Below are positions 28,389 through 40,470 of a stretch of 64,000 bases of DNA, piece after piece; position 1 is the stretch's first letter; each line of letters opens with the position of its first letter. The DNA comes from CAWDYA01 sp963806495. Lineage in GTDB: Bacteria > Acidobacteriota > Polarisedimenticolia > JACPZX01 > DASXTC01. A program made the translations under genes and the position numbers. The notes below the pieces were generated by a model. It was not told the DNA's origin, ran no database searches, and saw nothing but the letters and a program-made list of their open reading frames with translations. Where the stretch lies: positions 466,790-530,789 of the forward strand of contig CAWDYA010000011.1 of the NCBI GenBank assembly GCA_963806495.1. Direction: 5' to 3'.

Positions 28389-28721
28389 ATGACCGTCATA
28401 AAGAACGAGAGCGCCAAGCCCGACCTCGGCGAGAAGGTCGTCGAGGTCCTCAAGACATGCTTCGACCCGGAGATCCCGGTCAACATCTACGAGCTGGGTC
28501 TGATCTACAACATCGACATCGACGCCGAGGACAACGTCTCGATCAAGATGACCCTCACCTCGCCGATGTGCCCGGTGGCCGAATCGCTGCCGCCCAACGT
28601 CGAGGCCAAGGTACGGAACCTCGCCGAGGTGCACGAGGCCAGGGTCGAGGTGACCTGGGATCCGCCCTGGGGCCCGGACAAGATGACCGATGCGGCGCGG
28701 CTTCAGCTCAACATGATGTGA
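28389..28721 (+). CDS. SufT-like DUF59 (MIP18/PaaD) protein
   Basis: 110 residues. 'VVEVLKTCFDPEIPVNIYELGLIYNIDIDAEDNVSIKMTLTSPMCPVAESLPPNVEAKV' has the 'DPE.....LGLIY' and 'TSPMCPVAE' sequences of the MIP18/SufT family, which help load Fe-S clusters into apo-proteins. It closes the suf operon, four bases after sufU. The Cys of 'SPMCPVA' is the usual reactive Cys. Convergent with the M2 peptidase. Confidence 0.92.
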   Translation: MTVIKNESAKPDLGEKVVEVLKTCFDPEIPVNIYELGLIYNIDIDAEDNVSIKMTLTSPMCPVAESLPPNVEAKVRNLAEVHEARVEVTWDPPWGPDKMTDAARLQLNMM

Positions 28722-28757
28722 GCCGTCCGGTCACGGCCGCCACGGCACCCATGCCTC

Positions 28758-30599
28758 TCACCAGCCGCAGACTTCGTCCTTGTTCTGGTCGTCGAGCCAT
28801 TTCTTCAGCGGCGCGAAGTAGTCCAGGATCGCGGTGGCATCCATCTCGCGCTGCCCGGTGAGCGCCTCGAGCGCGTCCGGCCACGGACGGCTCGCCCCCA
28901 TCTCGAGCATCGCCTTCAGCCGCCGCCCCGCCTCCTCGTTGCCGTAGATCGAGCACTGATCCAGCGGCCCGGTGAAGCCGATGTCCCGGCACAGCGCGCG
29001 GTGGAACTGGAACTGCAGGATGTCGGCCAGGAAGTAGCGCATGTATGGCGTGTTGGCCGGCACATGGTACTTGGCCCCCGGGTCGAAGTCGGTCTCGGAG
29101 CGGCCGATGGGCGGCGCGATCCCCTGGTACTTGCGTCTCAGGTCCCACCAGCCTTCGTTGTAGTGGTCCGGCGTGATCTCGCCCGAGAACACCTTCCAGC
29201 GCCACTGGTCCACGAGCAGGCCGAACGGCAGGAAGGCGACCTTGTCGAGCGCCATCTTCATCAGCAGCCCGAGGTCGGCGCCGGCGGCCGGCGGGTGATT
29301 CAGCAGACCGATCTTCATCAGGTAGCCGGGCGTGATCGACAGCGCGAGCGTGTCGCCCACCCCCTCGTGAAAGCCGTCGTTGGCGCCGTCGCGGAACAGA
29401 AACGGCTGGCCGCTGTAGGCACGATAGTAGAAGTCGTGCCCCAGCTCGTGGTGCACCGTCGAGAAGTCCTCCTCGTTGATCTCGATGCACATCTTGATCC
29501 GCAGATCGTTCTTGCCGTCGATGTCCCAGGCGCTGGCATGGCATACGACGTCGCGGTCGGCGGGCTTGGTGAACAGCGACCGCTCCCAGAACGTCTCCGG
29601 CAGCGGGGCAAAGCCGAGCGAGGTGAAGAACCCCTCGCCATAGCGGACCATCCCCTTCGCGTCGACGTGGTGATCGTGCAGCAGCCTCGTCAGGTCGTAT
29701 CCCGGGTCGACGTCCCCCACCCCCATCATGTCGTAGATGTTGATCCAGGACTGGCTCCACATGTTGCCGAGCAGATGGGCCGGGATCGGCTTGCCCGGGG
29801 GGACCAGGTCCTTGCCGTACTTCTTCGCCAGCTCGGCCCGGACGTGGCAGTGCAGCGCCTCGTACAGCGGCCTGACCTGCCCCCAGAGACGGTCCAGCTC
29901 GGCGGCGAAGGCATCGGGAGGCATGTCGTACGCCGATCGCCACAACGCGCCCAGATCGGCGAACCCCAGATCCTTCGCGCCGGCATTTCCCAGCTCGACG
30001 AACCGCCGGTACTGCGACCGCATCGGAGGAGAGATCGTCCGCCACCCGCGCCAGACATCGAGGAGCTGCTCCGGGTCGCGGCTCGTGGCCATGATCTCGC
30101 TGAGCTGGTTGATGTCCATGCAGGTCCCGTCCGGGCGGCAGTACTCCCCCTTGCCGTACTCGCTCTCCATGCCCGCCGTGATCTGCGACAGCTCGGTCTG
30201 CAGATCCGGATCGGAGGGGGCGGCGAGCGGCATCGAGGTCCTCAGGAGCCTCAGCTTGCGCTCCACGTCGGCGGGCAGCTTCAGGCCGTTGAAGCGTGCG
30301 GCCTCCTTTGCCGCCGCCATCCGGGCGGCCAGCGCGTTCTTGCCGGCTTCGGCGGCGAGTATCTCCGTATCGCCGGTGATGAAGTTCGACTGCACCCAGG
30401 CGGCGCGCTCCGCCTTCTCGTCGAGATCGGCGAGCTGCGTCTCCACCCGCTCGATGAACCGCTTCGCCTCCTCGGCCGTCGGCGCGCCCTTCGACGCCGC
30501 CGCGGCCGGAGCGGCGCCGCCCGCCGTCACCGCCAGCGCCAGGATGCCAAGAGTGGCACCGGACAGACGCACTCTCCTCATGAATGCCCGCTCGCCCAT
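28758..30599 (-). CDS. Peptidase M2 family protein (angiotensin-converting enzyme-like dipeptidyl carboxypeptidase)
   Basis: 613 residues from the ATG at 30599, which follows GGAGG. A Sec signal peptide (MRRVRLSGATLGILALAVTAGG..AAAA) precedes the helical M2 domain. Zinc site: H384-E-L-G-H388 in 'HHELGHDFYYRAYSGQPFLF', third ligand E412 in 'GFHEGVGDTLAL'. The late segments 'QWRWKVFSGEITPDHYNEGWWDLRRKYQGI' and 'YMRYFLADILQFQFHRALC' match the substrate/chloride-lining region. It is an exported, zinc-dependent peptidase that takes dipeptides from C-termini. Single gene; TATAAT lies 47 bases upstream. Confidence 0.92.
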   Translation of the reverse strand: MGERAFMRRVRLSGATLGILALAVTAGGAAPAAAASKGAPTAEEAKRFIERVETQLADLDEKAERAAWVQSNFITGDTEILAAEAGKNALAARMAAAKEAARFNGLKLPADVERKLRLLRTSMPLAAPSDPDLQTELSQITAGMESEYGKGEYCRPDGTCMDINQLSEIMATSRDPEQLLDVWRGWRTISPPMRSQYRRFVELGNAGAKDLGFADLGALWRSAYDMPPDAFAAELDRLWGQVRPLYEALHCHVRAELAKKYGKDLVPPGKPIPAHLLGNMWSQSWINIYDMMGVGDVDPGYDLTRLLHDHHVDAKGMVRYGEGFFTSLGFAPLPETFWERSLFTKPADRDVVCHASAWDIDGKNDLRIKMCIEINEEDFSTVHHELGHDFYYRAYSGQPFLFRDGANDGFHEGVGDTLALSITPGYLMKIGLLNHPPAAGADLGLLMKMALDKVAFLPFGLLVDQWRWKVFSGEITPDHYNEGWWDLRRKYQGIAPPIGRSETDFDPGAKYHVPANTPYMRYFLADILQFQFHRALCRDIGFTGPLDQCSIYGNEEAGRRLKAMLEMGASRPWPDALEALTGQREMDATAILDYFAPLKKWLDDQNKDEVCGW

Positions 30600-30645
30600 G
30601 GATGGTCCTCCCGATCGCCTTCCATTCGTGGATAGCAACCAGGGA

Positions 30646-30651
30646 ATTATA
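30646..30651 (-). promoter_or_regulatory. -10 element for the M2 peptidase gene
   Basis: A perfect TATAAT on the minus strand, preceded by GGC, about 47 bases upstream of the ATG at 30599 and 21 bases from the stop of the subtilase gene (30672). The -35 is not convincing. The same GGCTATAAT core occurs before the atuA-like gene. Confidence 0.45.
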
Positions 30652-30671
30652 GCCGGGAGTGCCCCGCGCGA

Positions 30672-33600
30672 TCAGGGCGCCGCGACGCAGACCGTCGCCC
30701 GGCTCGACGACGAGGGACGGATCCCGTCGTGGCTCGGCCAGACCGGCTGGTGGTACGGGGCCACCTGGTAGAAGAAGACTCGCCCCGGCGGAGGCGTGTC
30801 CGTGTCCTGCTGCGTCACGAGGATCGGCAGCACCGGGCCCGGATGGACGTTGGAGAACAGCATCGCGCCGGCGAACGTGGCCACCCCCGTGCCTCCCGAG
30901 GCCTCGGGGAAAAGGTCGACACCCGTGGTCGTGCCGGCGGAGTCGTAGCGCCACACGTTATAGCCCCATCCGTTGGGCCGCGGCCGGGTGGGCCATCTCA
31001 GGGTCTGTGAATCGACGAACTCCAGCGCGCCCGAGCAGAAGAAATCGCCCGCCGGGCCGGTGGCGCAGGGCTGGTTCCTCAGGAATCCGTACCCCGCGCT
31101 GCAGGCACCCGCGGCGCAGACGCCCCCCTCCCCCGGGATGTCGGTGTACTTCGCCACGCCGGGCGGTCCGGGGATGACGCTGCCCGTGGTGACGGAGCAG
31201 GGCGGATACAGGGCCGTGTCCGGGTCGTCGAACTCGGTGCCGGTGTAGACGTTCACCGCCACGACACGGGCGGCCTCGCAGGCGGTGTCGGACGTGCAGC
31301 GCGCCTCGACCTTGTAGCTGGTGTTCTGCGCCGGAGAGACGGCCAGGGTCGGCGCGGGCGAGTACGGCTGCATGACGGTCGACGTGACGCAGTCCGGGTC
31401 GAGACACTCGCTGAACCGGTACTGCAGCACGCCGAAGTCGCAGGCGCCCTCGGTGATCCCGGCCGTGGCCGGGTCGTCGCCGGCGACCGTCGTCCGTGCG
31501 TCCAGGGTCACGGTCTGTCGCTGCACGTCGGCGTTGAGCACGAGCGGGCCCCCGAGATCCAGCGCGCCGGCGATCCGGATGTCCACGACACCGCAGTTGC
31601 CCGCGTCCAGGCCGGTCAGGCATTGCGACAGACCCGTGGCGCTGTCGGGTGTGATGACGCCCGGCTGCACCCGCAGATCGGTCAGCCTGATGTCGTCGAT
31701 CCACCAGCCGTCGTCGCCCTCGAAGTACTGGTAGGACACCCCGGTGGGGCTCTCGAGCGCCGACCGGCTGACGCCGAACGACCAGCCGCCCTCCACCATC
31801 CCGATCCAGCGCAGACGCGCCACCCGGCCGGCGAACGGGGACAGGTCGAACTCGGAGCGCGTCCAGACACCGGCGCCGAGGCTGCCGGTCTCGGTGCAGC
31901 CGGAGCCGGGCGTGCAGATGATGTCGCCGCAGTCCTTGTGCAGCGGGTCGTTGCCGTTCGTGTCGACGGTGCAGGTCGGGTCGGTGCCGATCGCGTCCCC
32001 TTTCTCGGCGAACATGCGCGCCGGGCTGCACATCGTCTCGTCCGTGGGGAAGAACTCGTCGTCACCCGGGTCGAAGCCGCACAGGCTGACGCTGCCCTGA
32101 TCGATTGAATCGTAGTAGTCGAAGGACGGCGTGAGACGCTGCCACTTCTCGAACCTGCCGTTGGATCCCAGCAGGCTGAGCTGCACCTGCCCGCCGGCGA
32201 AGGTCGTGCCGTCAGGGATGAAGCCGCTGCCGAAGTTCTCGTCGTCGGGCACGGCGATGATCTGCCAGAAGTCCACCGTTGAAGCGGGGCCGAGCGCCAG
32301 ACCGGGGATGTTCGGATCCCCCTGGCTGTCCAGCACGAACGCCGACACCTGCCGGAATCGCACCGTGTCGGACAGGGTCGTCGAGGCGCTCAGGTGCCGC
32401 CCCATGTGCATCGAACGGGTGCCGCCGTGCGCCTTGCCGCCGTCGGGCGCGCCGATGGCGGGCGGGTGGAGCGGATCGTAGCCGGCCCCCGGTCCCTCCG
32501 TGGGCGAGTGCAGGTGCCAGTCGTTCTCCTCCGCGACCGGGTTGCACGTCGCGTAGCCTCGCGCGGCGTCGTCGGCGCAGGTCACGGCGCTGGTGCCGGC
32601 CGGTCCGGCGCCCGTGCCCTGGGTGTAACCCAGCACGTCGTCGTTCGGGTCCCCGATCGCGCGCAACGCATCGTTCGGATCCACGCCCACGGGCAGACGG
32701 GTGACATCGTACGTGCCGCTCGCGTTGCGGTCGGTGTCGAATCCTTCGCACAGCACGCCGGGTCCGTTCACCGCGGGCCGGTCGGAGCACGACGGCGGAA
32801 TGAGCGGCGCGTCGAATCGATCGAGATCGATCGTGATGTCGAAGGTCCGCGACGGGTCGATCCCCTCCATGTCGTCCGCCTGCGCCGTGACGGCGAAGCC
32901 CGCGGTGGCCCATGTGGTCGCACCCGACTGCCCCGGCCCCGGTTCGGCCGGGTCGATGACGAAGCTGAGCGCCCCCGCGGGTGTCGTGACCGCCGCCCCG
33001 GCGGCGAGGTCCCCCACGAACACCTGCCCCGTCTTCACGCAGCCCACCGAGGGGGTGATGCCGCGGATCCCGACCGTCAGGTTCGTCAGGTCTCGTGGCG
33101 AGCCGTCCTGGCGGCTCACCGAGTCGTTGCGCAGCTTGAGGCGCACACCGGTCGTCTCGCCCGGATCGGGGACTCCGTCGGGCACCGGTCCGCAGACGCC
33201 CGACCCCGGCATGCCGGGCGTGTCGCAGTAGGCGTCGTTGTCGGGCTGCACCGGCGTCTCCTGCGGGCAGGGCTCGGGCAGGATCGGATCGTTGTTCGGG
33301 TCGGGGTCGCCCGACGTGCAGAAGAAGTCGGCGGTCCCGTCATCGGTCACCTCGGCCGACAGGAGAAAGAGATCACCGGCCGTGGACGGCGCCTGATTGA
33401 CATTGGTGAGCCCGTAGGCCGCCCAGTTGCAGCTCAGCTCCGAGGCGACCTGCAGCAGATCGTCGGGGAAGCCGTCGTTGTCGTCATCGGCCGAGTCGGG
33501 GTCGCAGTACGCCTGCGCGCCCGGCACCGTGTCGATGCCGGTGCGGTCGTCGCCGCGGCCGTCGAAGTCGCTGTCGGTCTGGATGTGGAAGGTCGGGTCG

Positions 33601-36600
33601 GCCGGGTTGTAGATGGTGGGGCAGTTGTCGAGCTGGTTCATCACACCGTCGGCGTCGGCGTCCTCCGAGTCGCACTTGTCGCCGATGCCGTCCTGATCCG
33701 TGTCCTCCTGGCCGGGATTGTAGGTGGCCGAGGCCGGCGGGGCGGGGACACCGAACTCCAGGCCACCGGTCTCGTTCGGGCAGTTGTCGCTGATCTCCGG
33801 AACGGAGATCACCGTCGCGGTCCTGCGTGTCGTCGCAGAAGACGCCCCTGCCGCCCGCGCCGAGGGCCTGACTCGGGTTGTACAGCGTCGGGCAGTTGTC
33901 GAGGGTGTTCGGCACGGCGTCGCCGTCGATGTCGTTCACCTCGCAGACGTCGCCGACCCCGTCGCCATCGGTATCGAGCTGGCTGGCGTTCGGCACCGCC
34001 GGGCAGTTATCGCACAGATCGCCGTATCCGTCGGCGTCCCAGTCGCACTGGCCGTTGGCGGCACGGCCGTGGTTCTCGCAGGAGACGTTGCGCGTGCAGG
34101 CGGCGCCCAGCTTGTTCGCCGCACCGGCTACGCAGACACCGCCCGAGCAGACACCCGCCGGGTCGTTCGGGTCGAACGGCGGCTCGTTCGGGCAGTCCTC
34201 CGAGGAGATCGTCCCGCCGCCGTTGTTGTCCCGCTGCGGCAGGCCGGCCGGGTTGTACACGTCGGTCATGCCCACCGTGTCGTAGCAGTTGTCCTCGCGC
34301 GCGCCGTAGGCATTGACGTTCGGGATGCCGTCACCGTCGATATCATGGATGTCGTTCTCACCCAGCTCGCCGTCGTCGTCCTGGTCGCACTCCGGGTCGG
34401 CGTACGAGCCGGTGATGACGAAGTTCTCTCCCTCGGTCGCGTTGACGAAGAGGATCCCGGGCTGATCGGACAATGCGCTGACCTGCACGATCCCCGAATA
34501 GACGCCGGGCGAGGCCTCGTCCAGACAGAAGGTCTCACCGGCCGGCTCGGACGTGCTGCGGGCCAGCAGCGCCACCTGGCTGCCGCCGCAGCCGCCGCCA
34601 CCCAACGCGGGTGTCGCATCGGTGATCGTGGCCCGGATCCCGGTCGTGCAGTTGTGGATGGCGAGACGCTCGAAGGTCACGTTGCCGCACTGGCGGGCGG
34701 CCGGGTCGGCGCCGGGCCGGTTCGGGATGTTGGCGCAGTCGTTGGCGCCGTTCGGGTCCTGGTCCGCCATGTGACGCTCCGACCACTCCATGTAGACGTC
34801 GTCGATCGTCCATCCGGTTCCCCCGGGCGTCCCTCCCTCGTGCAGGACCCAGGCGAACTCGAACCCGAACCGGTGTCCCGTCGCAGGACGGATGTCCCCC
34901 AGATGGCTATCGACGAGGTCGATCTCCCGGTTCCGGACCGGCCCCCAGGGCAACGAGTGCCCCAGCCGGGTGCCGGGTCCCGTGCACTGGGCATCCGTGC
35001 TGCAGGGCGTGCCCATCTGCGTGTCGCCACCCGAGCTGCAGGACCCGGCGGTGCAGACGCCCGGGACGATCGGCAGGCCCGTGTTCGGGTCGGTGCCGGC
35101 GATCGGCTGGAAGCCGAAGCTGTTCGGGTCGATGTCCACGGTGGGCCAGGACATCAGCAGCGGGTTCGTTCCGACGCCATACACACCCACCTCGTCGCCC
35201 GTCACCGTTCCGCTCATGAGCGATCCGTCGCTGTCACGCAACGGGCCGAAGGTCCTCTGTGAGTTCCCGACGTTCGTTCTCGGGCCACCGGACGTGAAAG
35301 GCGCATGGTAGGCATAGGCGTCGCCGAGCACCACCTCGTTGCCCTCGTCGAGGTCGGGGTCGACGTCCATCCAGGTGAACACGCTGGTATCGGTGAAGCT
35401 CTGGCTCTCGTTCCACCCGACGCTCTCCATGCGCAGGTCGAACGGCAGCCCGCGCGCGTCCAGACCCTGGTTCACCTTCTGCAACGCCGGCGACTCGAGC
35501 ACGTCGACGATGAACTCGGTGAGGGGGGCGGTCGACAGGTCGGCGAGCGGCGCGTACGGCGGGCAGGCGTTCGCCGTTCCGTAGGCTCCCACCGGACCGT
35601 GTCCCGCGTGCCACGTGCCTTTCGGCAGGTTCGGGTTCGGGGAGGCCGGCGGCAGGCCGTTGTTCTGGGTCTGCCAGCCGCACCCGCCCGCCGTGCTGTA
35701 GAACCAGGCGAGACTGTTCTGCGGCGAGGAGCCGGGTTTGCTGTCCGCGGCGCGAAACGCCGTGAAACCGCCGTCGTTCGTGTCGAAGTGCCACGGCATC
35801 ATGGCCGCGATCGCCTGGTTCGGGTTGCCGGGGTTGTTCAGCGGCTGGAAGGTCTCCAGTTCGCGGTTCCGTCCCGTGGCGCTGTCGGGCACGGTCCGTA
35901 TCAGACCGTCACGGTCGTGGTCGGCCGCCAGACGGCCCCCGCCCGGGTAGTCGGTGTTGTAGTAGAGGATTTCCGTATCGGCCTGCACCGCCTCGCGAAA
36001 GGTGAACGACTGGCTCGCGAGCTGGTCGCCGAAACTGGCGCCGGTGGCCGCGAAGGTCACCACGAAGTCGACGTAACGATCGGCGGTCGCGAGATTCTTC
36101 ACGTCATCGTCGACGTGCAGCGTCCAGGCGGCGATCCCCTCCCGCCCGGCCGGCACCATCCCCAGATCGACGGTGGCGCCGCCGCTCACCGGGGCGCCCG
36201 CGCTGCTCAGCTGGTCGCAGGCGCCGGCGCCCGGCTGACACGAGAGCGTCGCCCTCAGATCCGGGATCGCCTTTCCGTTCTGGTTCGCGAAGCCGACCTG
36301 ATAGACGACGTCCTCGCCGGCGTCCAGGCTCAGGTCGCCGCGGCTGCCGGGCACACGGCCCGTGTCGCATCCGCCGGAGATGTTCGTCCTGCGCATCGGC
36401 TCGCCCGAGGCGACGTTCAGACGCACCTCCCCCAGGAACGGCTTGCAGAGGACACGCGCTTCGGTGACGGCCGGCTCGGGCACGGGACCACCCGGCCGCG
36501 TCGGGGAGGCGTCGTCGTAGACGGCCCTGAGGGTCCAGCCGTCACCCACCTCGATGATCCCGTTGTATGCCGCCGGGGCGCGTGTCCGGTGAACTGCACG

Positions 36601-39600
36601 CGCCAGTCGTCGGAGACGTAGTGGTCGTATCGTCCCACGCGGAGGCTGGAGACGCCGACGATCTGCGCCTGGGTTCGGAAGGTGAAGCCGGCCTCGGTGT
36701 CGCGCACGACGCCGTTCGGGTCGATCGACTCCACGCGTGTGCCGGCGCCGACGTTCGCCGCCGACTCCGCGTTCGGGTAGGCGCCCGGCACCACGCTGCC
36801 ATCGGCCACGCTCACCGACAACGCCGTCTCCGAGCAGTCGTAGTTCTGACGGTTCAGAGCGATCGTGCTGCTGACATGGTCGCCGTACACCGGTCCCGCC
36901 AGGGCCAGGCCGAAGGGCTGGCCGAAGCTGCCCTGCGGGATGAGCTGCGTGTCGCCACCCGACGCCGCCGTGTTGCAGAGACCGTCGGCGCCCGTGCCGA
37001 TGTAGCTGACACCGTTGGCGGTCAGCACCGTGTCGTCGCCGGCGGCCGCCGTGTGCAGCGTGCCGTTGGGCCACACACACGGCGCGTTCGGCACCGGTGT
37101 GGCACCGGCCGTGTTCTTGAACTTCACCCGCACGCGGTACGGACCATGGTCGCCGCCGCCTCGGGTCGGCCCGAAGATGGTCCCGTCGCCCAGATAGTGC
37201 AGCACGACTTGCTCGGTCGGGTTGCGCGTATCGATAGCGTTCTGCGGGAACGGCCCACCGGCGGCGTTCGGATCGTACGGCGCACCGGTGTTCGGATTGC
37301 ACTCCACACGCCGCGTGAACTGGTTGCCGAACTCCAGGAAGTTGTTGCCACGCCACAGGTAGACGTACGGGTTGAGCCCCGATGCGTCGAAGTACGACGG
37401 GTCGTTGTCGTTGGCCGCGTACGTGCAGTACCCGCAGAGGTCCGGCCCGAACAGACCGCAGACGCCGGAACCGGTATACAGACCCGGGTAGCCGAAGTCG
37501 CTCAGCTCGTAGTCGCCGCTGATGACCTCCAGGTCCAGGTCGTTCTGCAGCAGCTCGCCGACCGCGTCGTACCAGGCCAGCGACGCTCTCACCTGGTCCC
37601 AGCCGTCACGACGATAGAAGTCGAACGATACCGAGCCGCCCACCGGCACCACGCCGATGCCCGTCGTGCTGCCATCCGGGCCCGCGCCGCGCATGCCGCC
37701 GTCGAAGTACTCGTCGGCCACCAGCAGCCCCGGCGGCACGCTCGGAATCGGGTCCACGTTGCTCGTGTTGGACGGGCGGCGCTCGGTGCGGAACGTCGTC
37801 AGCGGCAGCGTGTTCATCAGCTCGACCTTGCCGTAGCCCGACTCGTTGCAGAACTTGCCTGCGCACGACGGGATCGGCGGGCCCAGCTGCGGGAAGTCCG
37901 TCGCGTTGATCAGCAGCGCCTTCACCAGCATCCCCGACACGTCACCCACGCGATCCGTCGAGGATGGCGAAGCCGTCGGGTAGAAGCCCTTGGCGAAGTA
38001 GTCGCGGATCTGCAGCGCCGCGCCGGCGATCTTGCTCGCGGCGATCGAGGTGCCGGCCCGACCCTGGATCACGACATCCTCGACCGCCGTCGGGATCGTG
38101 TCGTTGGCGTTGTCGAGGGACACGGTCTGCGCCATCGACAGGAAGTAATTGTCGTTGAAACGGCCCTGGCGCCCCTCATGACCCACGGGACCGTAAAGAA
38201 GCTTCGCTCCCACATCGAGCCCCGGCGCCACCACCAGCGGCGCCACCCTCAGCGATGCGAACGTCGCAGGCCCCTTGCTCGTGAAGTTCGCCACGATCTC
38301 CGAGTTGTCCGTGCTCGCACGGCTGTCGTCAACGATGTTGGCCCCGACCGTGACGATGTTCTTCGCCGTCGCCAGGTCGTTGATCAGGGTACTCGGTGGG
38401 CCGAAATTCGGATCCGACAGCGGGTCGCGATCCGCACCGGTCAGTGGATCCGCACCGTCGTTGCCCACAGGCTGCACGTGCAGCACCCGGCGGTTAAGAA
38501 ACAGGAACGCGTCCACCGAGTCGGCGCCATTGGTGTAGTTCCCCTGGCCGTTGTCCAGGTTGTCATCGAAGTTGGTCGGGTTGCCGAACGCGAACAGCGT
38601 CACCTTCGCGCCACGCGCGTCCAGCGTCGTGGCGGCCGGGTTGATGTCACGCCGGTACGCCATGTCCGCCAGACGGTCCGCCGGCACGTCGCCCGCGTCC
38701 ACGTCGCTGAGGAAGTTCACGGCGCAGGCGGGCGGTGACGACGCCGGCGTGTTCGCGATGTCCTCGAAGATCACTCGCGAGCCGCGCGCCTGGCCGTCCA
38801 GCGACAGTCCCGACTCCCGACTGTCGTTGAAGAACGAGGCGAACAGGTCCACCGAGTCCACGTCGCTGTACTGACGTCCCAGTCCGTTGATGCCGCCGCT
38901 CGGGTTCGCCGCAGCACCTCCCGCCGCCAGCGTCCCGTGCGTCACGCCACCCGAACGGATGCCGTCGCACGTCAGGAAGTCACCCGCCGCCGTCGCATCC
39001 AGCGCGCTGCCCCTGATGTACGCCTCGACCTTGCGGTGCAGCGGGCCGACGTTGATCACCAGGGTGCCGTCGTTGAGGCACCCGCCCCCCAGACATGGGT
39101 CGGCATTGTCGTGCGCGAACGCCGGCGAATCCAGCGTCAGGCCGTTGTCCGCCACACCCAGAAACTGCGGTGCCACGACATAGTTCGACAGCGCCGAGTC
39201 GAACCCGGCCACCGCGCCGCCCGTGAAGTCCTTGTCAGCCGCCGACGCCGCGACCGGGACGCCGCTGCCGTCGATGCCCGCATTCCGATACGGCAGCACG
39301 AAGTCGCCGAACTCGCGCGGGTCCAGGAAGCGGCCCACTTCCACCATCGCGCTCGTCACCAGGTTCATCATGACGTTCTCCGGCGCCTCGTAGATCCACT
39401 TCACCGCCGGATTCTTCGCCAGCTGGATCACCTTGTTGTTGCGCAGGTCCGCCGACAACCACTGTGTGCCCGCCACCTCGTGACGCTTCGTCACCGTGCC
39501 ACCCAACCGCTGCACCTCGCTCGCCACGTCGTCCGCGCTCTCGCCCGGCATCACCTGCACCACCAGACTGAACGTGTCAGACACCGCACGCTCCGGGTTC

Positions 39601-40274
39601 AGAAGCGGCATCCGGCCCAGCTTCGGGCTGATCTTGTCCGCAGGCCCATACGGCGTCACGTACTGGAATCGCAGGGGGTCGTCGAAGTTGTGCTTGTCCT
39701 TCCCGTCGATCCGCACCAGGAACGCGTTGTTCGGCACGTACTGGACCACCTGGCCGCCCAGATCACCGATCTGCTTGCGCAGCTCCAGCGAGCCTCGTCC
39801 CTCCGCCGCCGACGGCGCAAACTGCACGATGTAGTAGCCCGGCTTGCCCGATACCGGCGCCGCCGCCCGAAGGTCCGCAGGCAGACTGTCACGCACGCTG
39901 CCGCGCTTGACGTCAATAGTCCCCTTCGGCGTGATGATCACGTTCGGAGAGCCCAGTTCCGACGATGACACGTCGCCGTAGCGCGCGAGACCCAGATCGT
40001 TCTCGTACGGCCACCAGTCGGGACGGCTGAACATCTGGCGCTTCATCCTGTCGATGAGGCGCCGCTCGGCCTGTGTCAGTCCGTCGGGACGGGAGTCGGA
40101 GGTCGGGCGCAACGCGGGGCCCTGCCTCGCGGCACCAGCGGGCGCAAACGCCGCCGCGGCCAAGAGCAGGAGGAAGGCGATGCTCAGACGAACGACCCGG
40201 CTCCATCGCCCTGACGTGTCGCAGGATGGTGGGACGGATGGCACGCCAGGCCTCGCGCCCGGTTCGTGGGACAT
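30672..40274 (-). CDS. Giant secreted subtilisin-like (S8) serine protease with calcium-binding repeats, two frameshifts
   Basis: Read from ATG 40274 the product is about 3,200 residues if two indels are corrected (near 36576, where 'VQFTGHA..AAYNGIIEVGDGW' rejoins, and near 33808, where 'DTQDRDGD' rejoins 'VISVPEISDNC'). Signal peptide at 25-49; I9-like propeptide with 'YYIVQFAPSAAEGRGSLELRKQIG' about 148-195. Subtilase triad: D335 in 'GIDGSGV', H446 in 'THGTLAAG', S743 in 'AGTSIAAS'. After the protease come beta-rich regions, and from about 34400 down to 33500 thrombospondin-3-like repeats ('DTDGDGVGDVCEVNDIDGDAVPN', 'DQDGIGDKCDSEDADADGVMN') rich in Asp for calcium. The C-terminus repeats lectin-like 'GWWIDDIRL' blocks. 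No sorting tail seen. Exported peptidase of unknown target. Confidence 0.8.
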
Positions 40275-40403
40275 GGGGCATGCTCCCCGGCGGAGAGAAC
40301 GATACTCCTTCTTACCGGAAAAATGCCGGACGGTCAAGCATGTCCTTCGAACCGCATACGGATGACCGTATGCGGGCCACGCCGCGCCGGACGCGCGTCA
40401 CCC

Positions 40404-40433
40404 AAAAAAAAGCCCCCGGTGGCCACCGGGGGC
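40404..40433 (-). terminator. Rho-independent terminator (minus strand)
   Basis: A perfect 22-base inverted repeat (stem GCCCCCGGT / ACCGGGGGC, loop GGCC) at 40412-40433, followed on the minus strand by eight T residues at 40411-40404. It lies 38 bases after the stop of the secreted protein at 40471, so it ends that transcript just before the subtilase gene. Confidence 0.85.
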
Positions 40434-40470
40434 GTTGTATTCCAGAGGTCAGTGAGGAGAGAGCGTGTTT

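Noticed and set aside
33724..39968. Long plus-strand open frames opposite the subtilase
   Set aside because: Arg/Val/His-rich antisense of a GC-rich gene, with no family sequence and no start signals.
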